From: Bartonella sp. M0177
GTDB lineage: Bacteria > Pseudomonadota > Alphaproteobacteria > Rhizobiales > Rhizobiaceae
DNA length: 64,000 nucleotides
Reading direction: 5' to 3'
Assembly: GCF_016102285.1 (NCBI RefSeq)
Contig: NZ_JACFOY010000001.1
Span: forward strand, 806,001 to 870,000
In this document: positions 10,933 through 20,406 of the stretch, piece by piece
Layout of the letters: each line of letters starts with the position of its first letter
Position numbering within the stretch: the stretch's first letter is position 1
Notes under the pieces: generated by a model
Databases searched by the model: none
Told to the model about the DNA's origin: nothing
What the model saw: only the letters and a program-made list of their open reading frames with translations
Translations under genes and position numbers: made by a program

Positions 10933-11903
10933 AAGCAATTGTCACAGGTGCAGTCGGTTTTATCGGTTTTGCAACGACAAAAGAACTCTTGAAGCAAGGT
11001 TTCGAGGTTATCGGGGTCGATAACCTGAACAATTATTATTCTGTCGCACTCAAAAAAGCACGTCTCGAGGAGATAAACAAAAATTCTTCATTCCGTTTTG
11101 TTCGGGCCGACATAGCCGATAAAGAACAAGTCGAGCGGGCTATCGGAAATGAAAAAAATGTAGATGTTATTGTTCATTTGGCGGCACAGGCAGGGGTGCG
11201 TTACTCCATAGAAAATCCTTCTGCATATGTAAGTGCGAATGTCGAGGGTGAAGTCAGAATCTTCGAACAGGCGTTGAAGTTTGAGTCCTGTCCACCGGTC
11301 GTCTATGCAAGCTCGTCATCTGTATATGGTGCTAACAGAAAGATACCCTTTTCTGAAGAAGACAGGGTAGATGATCCGGTTTCGGTTTATGCTGCAACAA
11401 AAAGGGCTGGCGAGTTACTTGCCCGCTCCTATGCCCATGTTCACAAGCTCAAAACAACCGGATTAAGATTTTTTACCGTCTATGGTCCATGGGGGAGACC
11501 CGATATGGCTCCTTGGCTTTTTACCGACGCTATTCTGGCTGGCCGTCCGATAAAACTTTTTAACTACGGTAAAATGCAGCGTGATTTTACCTTTATTGAC
11601 GATATTGTGCGCGGCGTTCTATCCGTGGTAGAAAAAATTATAAATGAACCGGAAAAAGTGGCCGATATCTACAATCTTGGCAATAACCAGCCGGTTCAAC
11701 TATTGGAATTTGTTGCAGCAATCGAAGATGCAACAGGAAAAAAAGCGCTTACCGAACTTTGTCCTATGCCGCCTGCAGATGTTGAAAAAACCTATGCCGA
11801 TATTTCACGGGCTGAAAGGGATTTAGATTTCCATCCGAAAATGTCGATTACGGAAGGCATGGCAAGATTCGTTCAATGGTTTAAATATTATCAGGGCAAA
11901 TGA
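10929..11903 (+). CDS. NAD-dependent sugar epimerase, UDP-glucuronate 4-epimerase-like
   Basis: Short-chain dehydrogenase/reductase family enzyme of 324 residues that likely interconverts UDP-glucuronate and UDP-galacturonate or a similar pair. The Rossmann motif TGAVGFIG (residues 6-13), the NLNNYY segment, the HLAAQAGVRYS loop, the catalytic serine run at 128-131 and the YAATK motif (Tyr154, Lys158) are in place. RFFTVYGPWGRPDMA is typical of LpsL/CapI-like UDP-glucuronate epimerases. It overlaps both the upstream GT25 gene and the downstream DUF721 gene by ATGA. Galacturonate is a known surface-glycan sugar in Rhizobiales, which fits the GT25 partner; the substrate remains inferred. Confidence 0.88.
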   Translation: MKAIVTGAVGFIGFATTKELLKQGFEVIGVDNLNNYYSVALKKARLEEINKNSSFRFVRADIADKEQVERAIGNEKNVDVIVHLAAQAGVRYSIENPSAYVSANVEGEVRIFEQALKFESCPPVVYASSSSVYGANRKIPFSEEDRVDDPVSVYAATKRAGELLARSYAHVHKLKTTGLRFFTVYGPWGRPDMAPWLFTDAILAGRPIKLFNYGKMQRDFTFIDDIVRGVLSVVEKIINEPEKVADIYNLGNNQPVQLLEFVAAIEDATGKKALTELCPMPPADVEKTYADISRAERDLDFHPKMSITEGMARFVQWFKYYQGK

Positions 11904-12424
11904 TGGGGTGGAAACCGAAAAAACGACATTTTTCTTCACTTGCTGAAACAAGTTCAAAATTGCTTGATCCCATTTTACGTAAAAAAACGGGTCTCAGTCT
12001 TGAACTTATGACAAATTGGCCACTTCTTGTCGGCGAGGATATCGCTGATAGCACAATGCCTTTGAAAATCATATGGGCACGGCGTGCGAGCGTCGATGAT
12101 CCATTTAAACCGGCAACGCTCGTTGTCGGCTGCGAAGCTTACGCCGCGATGATTTTAACCCATGAGACGCATGAGGTTCTTCAGCGGATAAATGCATTTT
12201 TTGGTTTTGTTGCAATCAATCGTATAAAAATAGAACAACATAGTATTAAAAAAGAGGAAGTTGTCCGCTCGGGGCCTCTTCCGGTCGACGACAATGATCG
12301 CAAGCAGATTGACGAACTGACATGCCGGATAGAAAATGATGCTCTGCGCAATTCTTTGAAAGATTTGGGGCTATCTATTTTCGCACAGAAACATTCTGTT
12401 CGTGACAAAAAATTTAATAATTAG
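11900..12424 (+). CDS. DUF721/DciA-like protein
   Basis: 174-residue protein of the DUF721 family, which includes DciA, a loader or partner of the replicative helicase DnaB in many bacteria. The N-terminal half carries the family pattern: a basic start, a LLDPILRKKTGLSLELMTNWPLLVG-like stretch (described from residue 21) with the conserved Trp, and a strand segment ATLVVGCEAYAAM. The C-terminal third is charged and probably flexible. In this order the gene commonly lies near mutY, the DsbA-like gene and smc, as here. Its start is fused by ATGA to the sugar epimerase, which is unusual. Whether it truly acts as DciA in this lineage is not established by sequence alone. Confidence 0.78.
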   Translation: MMGWKPKKRHFSSLAETSSKLLDPILRKKTGLSLELMTNWPLLVGEDIADSTMPLKIIWARRASVDDPFKPATLVVGCEAYAAMILTHETHEVLQRINAFFGFVAINRIKIEQHSIKKEEVVRSGPLPVDDNDRKQIDELTCRIENDALRNSLKDLGLSIFAQKHSVRDKKFNN

Positions 12425-12524
12425 TTCAAGACAATTATTGGTCTATGACTTATAAAAATAATAAAGCTTGCCTTCAAAATAGCGAGTTTCAAGTTTGAAC
12501 GAAATAAAAAGAAAAGGTAATATT

Positions 12525-13217
12525 ATGCTTAATACGAAAAACAGTCGACGTCTCCGTTGTTTTGCCGCCGCTTTCGGGTTGGCTGCAACGACCTGTTTTA
12601 CTGTTTTGCCTTCTTTTGGCGCGGATAATAAACCTGCCGAAACCAAAACAGTCGAGGTCAAGTCTGTCGGAACAGTTGATATGACAAAACTGCTGGAACC
12701 GGGCAAAGGCAAAGAAATGGTAGAAGGTAAAGCAGATGCGCCGGTTACAATTGTGGAATATGCATCGCTCACATGTTCCCATTGTGGAGATTTCTATAGA
12801 GAAACATTGCCGTCTATTCGTGACAAATACATTAAAACCGGCAAGGCACGTTTGGTATTCAGGGAATTCGCTTATGATGCAAGGGCACAGGCAGGCTATA
12901 TGCTCGCCCGCTGTGTTCCGGAAGACCGTTATTTCCCGATGTTACAGGTTCTTTTTGAACGGCAAATGGAATGGGCTGCCGCCGATGATGCATTGCCTCC
13001 TTTGAAAAAGATTGCAGCCTTGGCAGGACTTGACGAAAATGGCGTGGAAGCCTGTTTGAAAAACCAGTCGGTTCTGGATGAAGTGAAAAGCTCTTTCGAA
13101 CGCGGAAAAGAATTCGGCGTTACTTCGACACCGACATTTTTTATCAATGGCAAGAAGTATGAAGGCGCATTGTCTGTGGACGAGATGTCGTCTGTGATAG
13201 ATAGTTTTCTAAAATAA
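12525..13217 (+). CDS. DsbA-family periplasmic thiol oxidoreductase
   Basis: Secreted thioredoxin-fold protein of 230 residues. A signal peptide runs to FGADNK at about residue 33. The active site is CSHC (Cys84, Cys87) in SLTCSHCGDFY, and the cis-proline loop is GVTSTPTFFING. The long helical insertion between them is typical of DsbA/Com1-like proteins. It should introduce or shuffle disulfides in the periplasm. The ATG at 12525 follows AAAAGGT at good spacing; an in-frame TTG 30 nt upstream is disfavoured. It precedes smc, separated by a terminator. Which DsbA role it plays (general oxidase or specialised) cannot be decided. Confidence 0.92.
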   Translation: MLNTKNSRRLRCFAAAFGLAATTCFTVLPSFGADNKPAETKTVEVKSVGTVDMTKLLEPGKGKEMVEGKADAPVTIVEYASLTCSHCGDFYRETLPSIRDKYIKTGKARLVFREFAYDARAQAGYMLARCVPEDRYFPMLQVLFERQMEWAAADDALPPLKKIAALAGLDENGVEACLKNQSVLDEVKSSFERGKEFGVTSTPTFFINGKKYEGALSVDEMSSVIDSFLK

Positions 13218-13231
13218 GAAAAATATGTCAT

Positions 13232-13266
13232 AAAAAGGATGCAGAAGATGAGCTGCATCCTTTTTT
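13232..13266 (+). terminator. Terminator between the DsbA-like gene and smc
   Basis: A 13-bp perfect stem (AAAAAGGATGCAG with CTGCATCCTTTTT) with an 8-nt loop and a six-T tail lies 14 nt after the stop codon. Confidence 0.93.
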
Positions 13267-13285
13267 CTAATTCGTAGGTAGGTTT

Positions 13286-16200
13286 ATGCAGTTTACGAAA
13301 CTGCGACTGGTCGGTTTTAAATCCTTTGTTGAAGCCCAGGAATTCGTGATAGAACGTGGGCTAACGGGTGTCGTTGGCCCTAATGGATGTGGAAAATCCA
13401 ATCTTGTTGAATCTCTTCGCTGGGTCATGGGAGAGAATTCTTATAAAAACATGCGCGCTTCCGGCATGGATGACGTGATTTTTTCCGGCTCTGCAACACG
13501 CCCGCCCCGTAATTTTGCTGAAGTAACGCTGTTTCTTGATAATTCCGATCGCAGCGCTCCTGCGGCTTTTAATGATGCAGATGAATTACAGGTTTCTCGC
13601 CGCATCGAGAGAGATTCAGGTTCGATATACCGGATCAATGGCAAAGAAGTGCGGGCGAAAGATGTTCAGTTATTGTTTGCTGACCAGTCAACGGGAGCGC
13701 GTTCTCCTTCCATGGTCGGTCAGGGTCGTATTGGCGAGCTTATACAGGCAAAACCACAGGCACGCCGTGCTTTATTGGAAGAAGCGGCAGGCATTTCGGG
13801 CCTTCATTCGCGCCGTCATGAAGCGGAATTACGCCTGAAAGCGGCAGAGGGCAATCTTGATAGACTTGAAGATGTCGTAGGAGATCTTTCATCGCGGATT
13901 GAAAGTTTGAAGCGCCAGTCACGGCAGGCAAATCGCTTCAAAGCTCTTTCGGCAGAAATCAGGCAGGCCGAAGCGGGGCTCTTCTATTTGCGCTGGTCTG
14001 AAAACAAAACACAAGAAGTCGAAGCAACGACGATACTCAATAGTGCGACGATGCTTGTTGCAGAAAAAGCTCAGGCACATATGCGTGCCGAAAAAGCACA
14101 GGAAGAAAGCAAAAATAAACTTCCTCCCTTGCGAGAGGAAGCAGCCAGAGCCTCTGCCGCTCATCAAAGATTGAGTCTTGAACTGAAACAACTTGATGAG
14201 GAGAAGAGTCGTAATCGTCAACGACAATTGGATCTGATGCGCAGGCTTGAACAGCTTGACTCCGACATTGCTCGTGAAGAACAGCTTGCAAAAGACAATG
14301 AACAAAGTCTGGAAAGGCTGGTTGACGAGGAAGAAACGTTGAAGCTCGAGGCTGAAAACCAGCAGGAAACCGAAATAGAGCTTAATGTTTTTTATGAAGA
14401 GCAACAAAGCCGGTTGAATAATAGTGAAGCCGAGGCAGGCGAGCTCACCAAAATGCTGGCAGAGGCGAGGGCTGAAAAAGCAAGAATTCTTGATCGGATC
14501 GCCGACTTTACGAAACGCGGCGAGCGGCTTGGCGAAACGATTGCCGAGGTCAAACAGCAGATTGGAATTTTGAAGGCAGAGCTTGATTCTTCAGACAAGA
14601 TCGGTGAGGCGCGGGCTGCATTGACTGAAGCAGAAGCGCAACTTGCAGAAAATGAAGAACTGCTACAGACATGCGAACTCAACACTGAAAAAGCGCGGGA
14701 AGAAGAAAATGCTGCCCGCCCTGCAGTTTCTGATTGTCGCGATCAATTAAATGCTCTCACCACAGAAGCACGTACTCTCGAACAGCTCCTGAATAGCTCG
14801 ATCAGCGGAGAATTTCCGCCAGTGGTTGATGAAATTACTGTAGACGACGGTTTGGAAGTTGCGCTCGGGGCGGCCTTGGGTGATGACCTTGAAGGATCAC
14901 TCGACGAGGGCGCCCCGCTTTTCTGGAGCGGTTATAAAGGCAAATATGATAATCCGGCTCTTCCGAATGGTGTCAAACCATTGGCCTATTTTGTAAAAGC
15001 TCCGGAGGAACTGGGTCGAGCACTTGCCCAGATCGGTGTTGTAGACGAGGAAGAAGGCGAAAGGCTACAGCCGGAATTAAAAGTCGGGCAAAAACTGGTA
15101 AGCCGCCATGGAGCCGTCTGGCGTTGGGACGGCTTAAGAGCACGAGCCGATGCGCCTACAGCAAGTGCGCAACGTCTGGCTCAAAAAAATCGACTTCAAG
15201 TTTTGTCACATCTCGTCGATGAGGCGAAAAGAGCGTTGGCCAAAGCAGAAGAAAAACTCGCTCAATTGTCAAAGAAAGCAGGAGATACACAGCTTTATGA
15301 GCGTGAAATACGGGCAAAATTACGCTCGTCCCGCGACAAATGTGAGGAAGCCCGACAGCTCTATACGAGAATTGAACGCGAACATTCCGAACATCGTTTG
15401 CGTCTTTCTGCACTGGAAGAGAATGCTTTAAATCTTGGACAGGAGAAAGCCGAGAACGCCAGAAAACTTGAAGCTGTCTCAAGCGAACAAGAGAAATTGC
15501 CCGATATCACCTCTATTGAAGAAAAACTAAAAATTTTTTCTGAAAAAATTTCTTCCGAGCGGAAAATGGTTTCGGAAGCCTTGGCTAAACTTCAAAATTG
15601 GAAGCAGAACGCTAGTGCTCGTATACGCAGACTTGAAGTTATTGGTTCGGAACGGAAAAATTGGCTGAACCGCATCGAAAACGCAAAAAACCAGATAAAG
15701 TCTCTAAAAGCCCGTCGCGAAGAGGCAATGGTTGAAGCAGAACAATTGGCCGAGACGCCGGAAGGAATCGAGGAAAAGCGCCAAAAATTGCTTGATGCAA
15801 TTGCTAAAACTGAACAGGACGGACATGTGATTATGGATCGCCTGGCCGAGGCGGAGGCAATCCAGACCACGCTTGATAAACAGACTTCGGAAGCCTTTGC
15901 CAAATTGTCTACAAGCCGCGAGGAACGTGCACGCGCCGAAGAGCGGCTTAATGCGGCGGTCGATCGCCGCAAAGATATTGAAGCAAGAATTAGCGAAGCC
16001 TTGAACTGCCCACCACATGAAACACTGCGTCTCGCGGGGTTTTCTCTGGAAGGAGAAATGCCCGACATTGAAACGCTTGACCATAAACTCGAGCGATTGC
16101 GTATCGAACGCGAACGCTTGGGAGCAGTCAATCTGCGTGCCGACGAGGAAGAAAAAGAGCTGCGTTCGCGATTCGATTCAATTACCGATGAACGAGACGA

Positions 16201-16744
16201 TGTGGTTGAAGCAATCAAAAAGCTACGGGTTGCGATTGTCAATCTCAATCGCGAAGGACGGGAACGTCTGCTTTCGGCCTTTACCAGAGTGAATGAACAG
16301 TTCCAGCGTCTCTATCACCATCTTTTTGGCGGTGGTACCGCCGAACTGCAGCTGATCGAGTCGGATGACCCGCTGGATGCCGGTGTCGAGATTTTGGCAC
16401 GACCTCCGGGGAAAAAACCGCAAACCATGACATTATTGTCCGGCGGCGAACAAGCATTGACGGCGATGGCTCTGATATTTGCAGTATTTTTGACCAGTCC
16501 TGCACCGATCTGTGTCCTTGACGAGGTTGATGCACCGCTCGACGATCACAATGTCGAACGTTATTGCAATTTGATGGAAGAAATGGCGAAATCGACTGAA
16601 ACACGTTTTGTCGTCATCACCCATAACCCGATTACGATGGCGCGGATGAACCGCCTGTTCGGCGTGACAATGGGCGAGCAGGGGGTTTCGCAGCTCGTAT
16701 CGGTTGATTTGCAAACGGCAGAAAAAATGCGTGACGTCAGTTAA
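13286..16744 (+). CDS. smc: Chromosome segregation/condensation protein SMC
   Basis: Structural maintenance of chromosomes ATPase of 1152 residues, which works as a dimer with ScpA/ScpB to organise and segregate the chromosome. The N-terminal head has Walker A GPNGCGKSN (about residue 32). Two long coiled coils flank a hinge at about 500-630. The C-terminal head has the signature LSGGEQALTAMAL and Walker B VLDEVDAPLDD. Length and layout are normal. No scpA/scpB lies adjacent. The gene starts 20 nt after a strong terminator, so its own promoter must overlap or lie within the DsbA-like gene unless the terminator leaks. Confidence 0.97.
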   Translation: MQFTKLRLVGFKSFVEAQEFVIERGLTGVVGPNGCGKSNLVESLRWVMGENSYKNMRASGMDDVIFSGSATRPPRNFAEVTLFLDNSDRSAPAAFNDADELQVSRRIERDSGSIYRINGKEVRAKDVQLLFADQSTGARSPSMVGQGRIGELIQAKPQARRALLEEAAGISGLHSRRHEAELRLKAAEGNLDRLEDVVGDLSSRIESLKRQSRQANRFKALSAEIRQAEAGLFYLRWSENKTQEVEATTILNSATMLVAEKAQAHMRAEKAQEESKNKLPPLREEAARASAAHQRLSLELKQLDEEKSRNRQRQLDLMRRLEQLDSDIAREEQLAKDNEQSLERLVDEEETLKLEAENQQETEIELNVFYEEQQSRLNNSEAEAGELTKMLAEARAEKARILDRIADFTKRGERLGETIAEVKQQIGILKAELDSSDKIGEARAALTEAEAQLAENEELLQTCELNTEKAREEENAARPAVSDCRDQLNALTTEARTLEQLLNSSISGEFPPVVDEITVDDGLEVALGAALGDDLEGSLDEGAPLFWSGYKGKYDNPALPNGVKPLAYFVKAPEELGRALAQIGVVDEEEGERLQPELKVGQKLVSRHGAVWRWDGLRARADAPTASAQRLAQKNRLQVLSHLVDEAKRALAKAEEKLAQLSKKAGDTQLYEREIRAKLRSSRDKCEEARQLYTRIEREHSEHRLRLSALEENALNLGQEKAENARKLEAVSSEQEKLPDITSIEEKLKIFSEKISSERKMVSEALAKLQNWKQNASARIRRLEVIGSERKNWLNRIENAKNQIKSLKARREEAMVEAEQLAETPEGIEEKRQKLLDAIAKTEQDGHVIMDRLAEAEAIQTTLDKQTSEAFAKLSTSREERARAEERLNAAVDRRKDIEARISEALNCPPHETLRLAGFSLEGEMPDIETLDHKLERLRIERERLGAVNLRADEEEKELRSRFDSITDERDDVVEAIKKLRVAIVNLNREGRERLLSAFTRVNEQFQRLYHHLFGGGTAELQLIESDDPLDAGVEILARPPGKKPQTMTLLSGGEQALTAMALIFAVFLTSPAPICVLDEVDAPLDDHNVERYCNLMEEMAKSTETRFVVITHNPITMARMNRLFGVTMGEQGVSQLVSVDLQTAEKMRDVS

Positions 16745-16934
16745 TACTTTACGGTCAAGCTTTTGTTATTCAATCGATTTGGTTGAATTGTAAAAAAAAT
16801 TGATGTTGGTATTAGACTAAATGTCATTTAAGCTAGGGACGAAAGTTGAAAACTGTATTTCTTCTTTGTGGGGAAGCACGAATTTCATATTTGAATATGA
16901 ACCATTCAAATCAATCGGAGGATATTTGTTCAAA

Positions 16935-19601
16935 ATGACAAAATGGGTTTACAGCTTTGGTAATGGAAAGGCTGACGGGGCGGCATCGGAACGTAACCTT
17001 TTGGGCGGCAAGGGAGCAAATTTGGCAGAAATGAGCAATCTCGGATTGCCCGTTCCTCCCGGTTTTACAATTACCACAGAAGTCTGCACCTATTTTTATA
17101 ATAACAATAAAACCTATCCGGACAAACTTGTTGAAACTGTTCAAAAGTGCCTCGCAGAGGTCGGTAAACTGACAGGGCGCCGTTTTGGTGACAAAGACAA
17201 GCCTTTACTGGTTTCGGTGCGTTCGGGTGCTCGTGCGTCCATGCCAGGCATGATGGATACAGTGTTGAACCTCGGTCTCAATGATGAAACGGTCAAAGCA
17301 ATCGCAAGAGAAACGGGTGATGAACGTTTTGCTTATGATAGCTATCGGCGTTTTATCCAGATGTATTCAAATGTTGTGCTCGGGCTTGATGGCGCATTAT
17401 TTGAAGAAATTATTGATGACGCCAAAGCGCGTCACGGTTATGAGGTCGATACCGAGATGACAGCCAAAGATTGGCAGGATGTCATCGTTTCCTATAAGGA
17501 ATGTGTCGAAAAAGAAATGGGAGAACCATTTCCCCAAGACCCCGAAAAACAGCTCTGGGGCGCAATTAGCGCTGTTTTCCTGAGCTGGATGACACCACGA
17601 GCTGTTACCTATCGTGAACTTCATGATATTCCTGAAAGCTGGGGCACGGCCGTTAATGTTCAGGCAATGGTGTTCGGCAATATGGGAGATGATTCGGCGA
17701 CAGGTGTTGCTTTTACCCGCAACCCGTCGACAGGTGAAAATGCACTTTTCGGAGAATTTCTTGTCAATGCACAAGGGGAAGATGTTGTCGCCGGTATCAG
17801 AACACCACAGAATATAACCGAGGCAGCACGTATTGCTGCCGGTTCCGATAAACCGTCGCTCGAAAAGACTTTGCCGCAAGCGTTTGCTGCCTTCAATGAT
17901 ATTGCCCATAAACTCGAAAAACATTATCGCGACATGCAAGACATGGAATTTACCATTGAAAAGGGTAAATTGTGGATGTTGCAAACCCGTATCGGCAAAC
18001 GTACAGCGCGTGCAGCACTCAAAATGGCTGTCGATATGGTTGAGGAAGGGCTGATTGACCGTACCGAAGCGATCTCGCGTATTGATCCGAAGTCGCTTGA
18101 CCAGCTTCTCCATCCGACACTTGACCCCAAAGCTAAAAAGATAGTTTTGGGAACAGGTCTCCCGGCTTCTCCGGGGGCTGCCACCGGTGAAATTGTTTTT
18201 TCATCCGAGGAAGCAGAAAATGCTACCAAAGAAGGACATAAGGTCGTTTTGGTCCGGGTGGAAACAAGTCCGGAAGATATTAACGGTATGCATGTGGCAG
18301 AAGGTGTTTTGACGACACGTGGCGGTATGACGAGCCATGCCGCTGTTGTTGCTCGTGGAATGGGAAAACCTTGTGTTTCGGGTGCAGGAAATATCCATAT
18401 CGATTACCGCGCCGGCACACTGAAAGCGGGTGGTGAAACCTTCCATCGCGGAGATATTATAACAATCGACGGTGGTAATGGCGAAATTTACAAGGGCAAA
18501 GTTGCCATGTTGCAACCGAAAATGTCGGGTGATTTTGCCAAACTCATGTCTTGGGCCGATGAAAAACGGCGTATGCATGTTTGCGCAAATGCCGAAACAC
18601 CGCAAGACGCGCGAATGGCTCGCTCGTTCGGGGCAGAAGGTATCGGGCTTTGCCGTACCGAACATATGTTTTTTGCCGGAGACCGCATCATTTCAATGCG
18701 TGAAATGATTTTAGCCAATGACGAAGAAGGGCGCCGTAAAGCATTGGCAAAACTTTTGCCTATGCAGCGTTCGGACTTTGTCGAATTGTTCGAAATCATG
18801 CATGGTCTTCCTGTGACAATAAGACTGTTGGATCCCCCGCTTCATGAATTTTTGCCGAAAACGGATGTCGAGGTTGCCGAAGTTGCCAAAGCAATGTCAA
18901 TTCCGGCCGAGGTGATCAAAGAGAGAGCCGCCGAACTTCACGAATTCAATCCGATGCTCGGGCTACGCGGCTGCCGTCTGGCAATTACCTATCCCGAGAT
19001 TGCCGAAATGCAGGCGCGGGCGATTTTTGAAGCTGCAATAGAGGCAGCAAAAGCTACAAAAGAAACTGTTATACCCGAAATCATGGTGCCATTGGTAGCA
19101 CTCAAGGCAGAACTCGATTACGTCAAGGAACGCATTGATGAAACAGCCAAAGCGGTCATGAAAGAACATGGCGTAAATATAAAATATCTGGTTGGAACCA
19201 TGATAGAATTGCCAAGAGCCGCAATCTGTGCTGCCGAGATTGCCAAATCGGCCGAGTTTTTCTCTTTCGGTACCAATGATCTGACACAAACGACGTTCGG
19301 TATTTCACGTGATGATGCTGGCCCATTCCTTTCAACCTATATTAAAAAAGGCTTGTTGGAACAGGACCCGTTTGTCTCGATCGATCGTGATGGCGTCGGT
19401 GAACTTGTCAAGATAGGAGCAACACGGGGAAGAAGCCAACGGCATAATATCAAACTTGGCATTTGTGGCGAACATGGCGGAGATCCTGCGTCAATCGATT
19501 TGTGTGAAGAAAACGGATTGAACTATGTTTCCTGCTCGCCATTCCGTGTGCCGATAGCAAGGCTTGCCGCTGCACAAGCGGCAATCAGACACCAGAAGTA
19601 G
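16935..19601 (+). CDS. ppdK: Pyruvate, phosphate dikinase
   Basis: Interconverts pyruvate + ATP + phosphate and PEP + AMP + pyrophosphate. The 888-residue protein has an N-terminal ATP-grasp region (LLGGKGANLAEM, SVRSGARASMPGMMDTVLNLG), a swivelling phosphohistidine domain with GGMTSHAAVVARGMGKP, and a C-terminal PEP/pyruvate TIM barrel with FSFGTNDLTQTT and GICGEHGGDP. The frame opens as early as 16821, but the family begins MTKWVY, so I use the ATG at 16935. GGAGG lies 13 nt before that ATG and 4 nt before an in-frame TTG at 16926; either could be the real start. Confidence 0.96.
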   Translation: MTKWVYSFGNGKADGAASERNLLGGKGANLAEMSNLGLPVPPGFTITTEVCTYFYNNNKTYPDKLVETVQKCLAEVGKLTGRRFGDKDKPLLVSVRSGARASMPGMMDTVLNLGLNDETVKAIARETGDERFAYDSYRRFIQMYSNVVLGLDGALFEEIIDDAKARHGYEVDTEMTAKDWQDVIVSYKECVEKEMGEPFPQDPEKQLWGAISAVFLSWMTPRAVTYRELHDIPESWGTAVNVQAMVFGNMGDDSATGVAFTRNPSTGENALFGEFLVNAQGEDVVAGIRTPQNITEAARIAAGSDKPSLEKTLPQAFAAFNDIAHKLEKHYRDMQDMEFTIEKGKLWMLQTRIGKRTARAALKMAVDMVEEGLIDRTEAISRIDPKSLDQLLHPTLDPKAKKIVLGTGLPASPGAATGEIVFSSEEAENATKEGHKVVLVRVETSPEDINGMHVAEGVLTTRGGMTSHAAVVARGMGKPCVSGAGNIHIDYRAGTLKAGGETFHRGDIITIDGGNGEIYKGKVAMLQPKMSGDFAKLMSWADEKRRMHVCANAETPQDARMARSFGAEGIGLCRTEHMFFAGDRIISMREMILANDEEGRRKALAKLLPMQRSDFVELFEIMHGLPVTIRLLDPPLHEFLPKTDVEVAEVAKAMSIPAEVIKERAAELHEFNPMLGLRGCRLAITYPEIAEMQARAIFEAAIEAAKATKETVIPEIMVPLVALKAELDYVKERIDETAKAVMKEHGVNIKYLVGTMIELPRAAICAAEIAKSAEFFSFGTNDLTQTTFGISRDDAGPFLSTYIKKGLLEQDPFVSIDRDGVGELVKIGATRGRSQRHNIKLGICGEHGGDPASIDLCEENGLNYVSCSPFRVPIARLAAAQAAIRHQK

Positions 19602-19608
19602 GTATTGG

Positions 19609-20406
19609 ATGTTGCAATATATTCACCGGTGCATTTTTGCCGGTATCATAAGTCTGTGCGTACCGGCTATAAGTCTGGCCGGTACAAGCGAACCATCATT
19701 GCATATAGAAAAAGGTGAAGCATCGAGTCCGCAAGTTGCTTTGACACTTGATTTATGTATGGGTGATATTGATCATCGCATTTTTGACACTCTTGTTTCC
19801 CATCAGATTAAAGCCACTTTATTTGTTACGGCCCGCTGGCTGCAACGCAACAAGCAAACTGTCGAAGTCATCAAGACGCATCCTGATCTGTTCGAACTGG
19901 AAAATCATGGCAAAAATCATATTCCCGCTATTGATAACCAGCCCGATATTTATGGCTTGAAGACGGCTGGCAGTCTGAAGGCGGTGTGTGAAGAGGTCAA
20001 AGGCGGCGAAGAAAGCTTGGTAGCAGCCGGTTTTCCGAAGCCTAACTGGTACCGCGATGCATCTGCACGTTATTCAAAAGACGCAATCAAACTTGTTCAT
20101 GACATGGGCTATGAGATAGGCGGTTTTTCTCTCAATGCCGATATGGGTGCATCACTATCGGCAAAAACTGTTGCCGCACGTATTTCATCTGCTAAGAATG
20201 GGGATGTCATTATCGCCCATATGAACCAACCCAAACGCGCATCGGGGCAGGGTGTCGCAATTGGTATTCTGGAGCTTCAGAAAAGGGGCTTCAGATTTGT
20301 AAGATTGTCAGATGCGGTAAAACCGGTGAATAGACAGGCGAGCCTCGAGGATTGCAATGTGTTGAAACAAACGGATGCATTGCAGAAAACAGTTGTTGGA
20401 CAATGA
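19609..20406 (+). CDS. Secreted polysaccharide deacetylase family protein
   Basis: 265-residue NodB-homology protein with an N-terminal signal peptide (to about LAGTS). The family removes acetyl groups from glycans such as peptidoglycan or surface polysaccharide. The first metal motif, usually TFDDG, reads LTLDLCMGD here, as in a divergent alphaproteobacterial subgroup. The HxxxH metal pair is seen in ENHGKNH. WYRDASARYS and IIAHMNQP fit the later catalytic motifs. It starts 7 nt after ppdK and overlaps the DUF1499 gene by ATGA, so the three are probably co-transcribed. Activity is likely but the substrate is unknown. Confidence 0.82.
   Translation: MLQYIHRCIFAGIISLCVPAISLAGTSEPSLHIEKGEASSPQVALTLDLCMGDIDHRIFDTLVSHQIKATLFVTARWLQRNKQTVEVIKTHPDLFELENHGKNHIPAIDNQPDIYGLKTAGSLKAVCEEVKGGEESLVAAGFPKPNWYRDASARYSKDAIKLVHDMGYEIGGFSLNADMGASLSAKTVAARISSAKNGDVIIAHMNQPKRASGQGVAIGILELQKRGFRFVRLSDAVKPVNRQASLEDCNVLKQTDALQKTVVGQ

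Noticed and set aside
15592..16248. 218-codon Ser/Arg-rich frame opposite smc
   Set aside because: Composition is the mirror of the coiled-coil codons of smc; no start signal or domain.
17397..18113. 238-codon frame opposite ppdK
   Set aside because: Lies entirely antisense to a certain gene and has no recognisable family.
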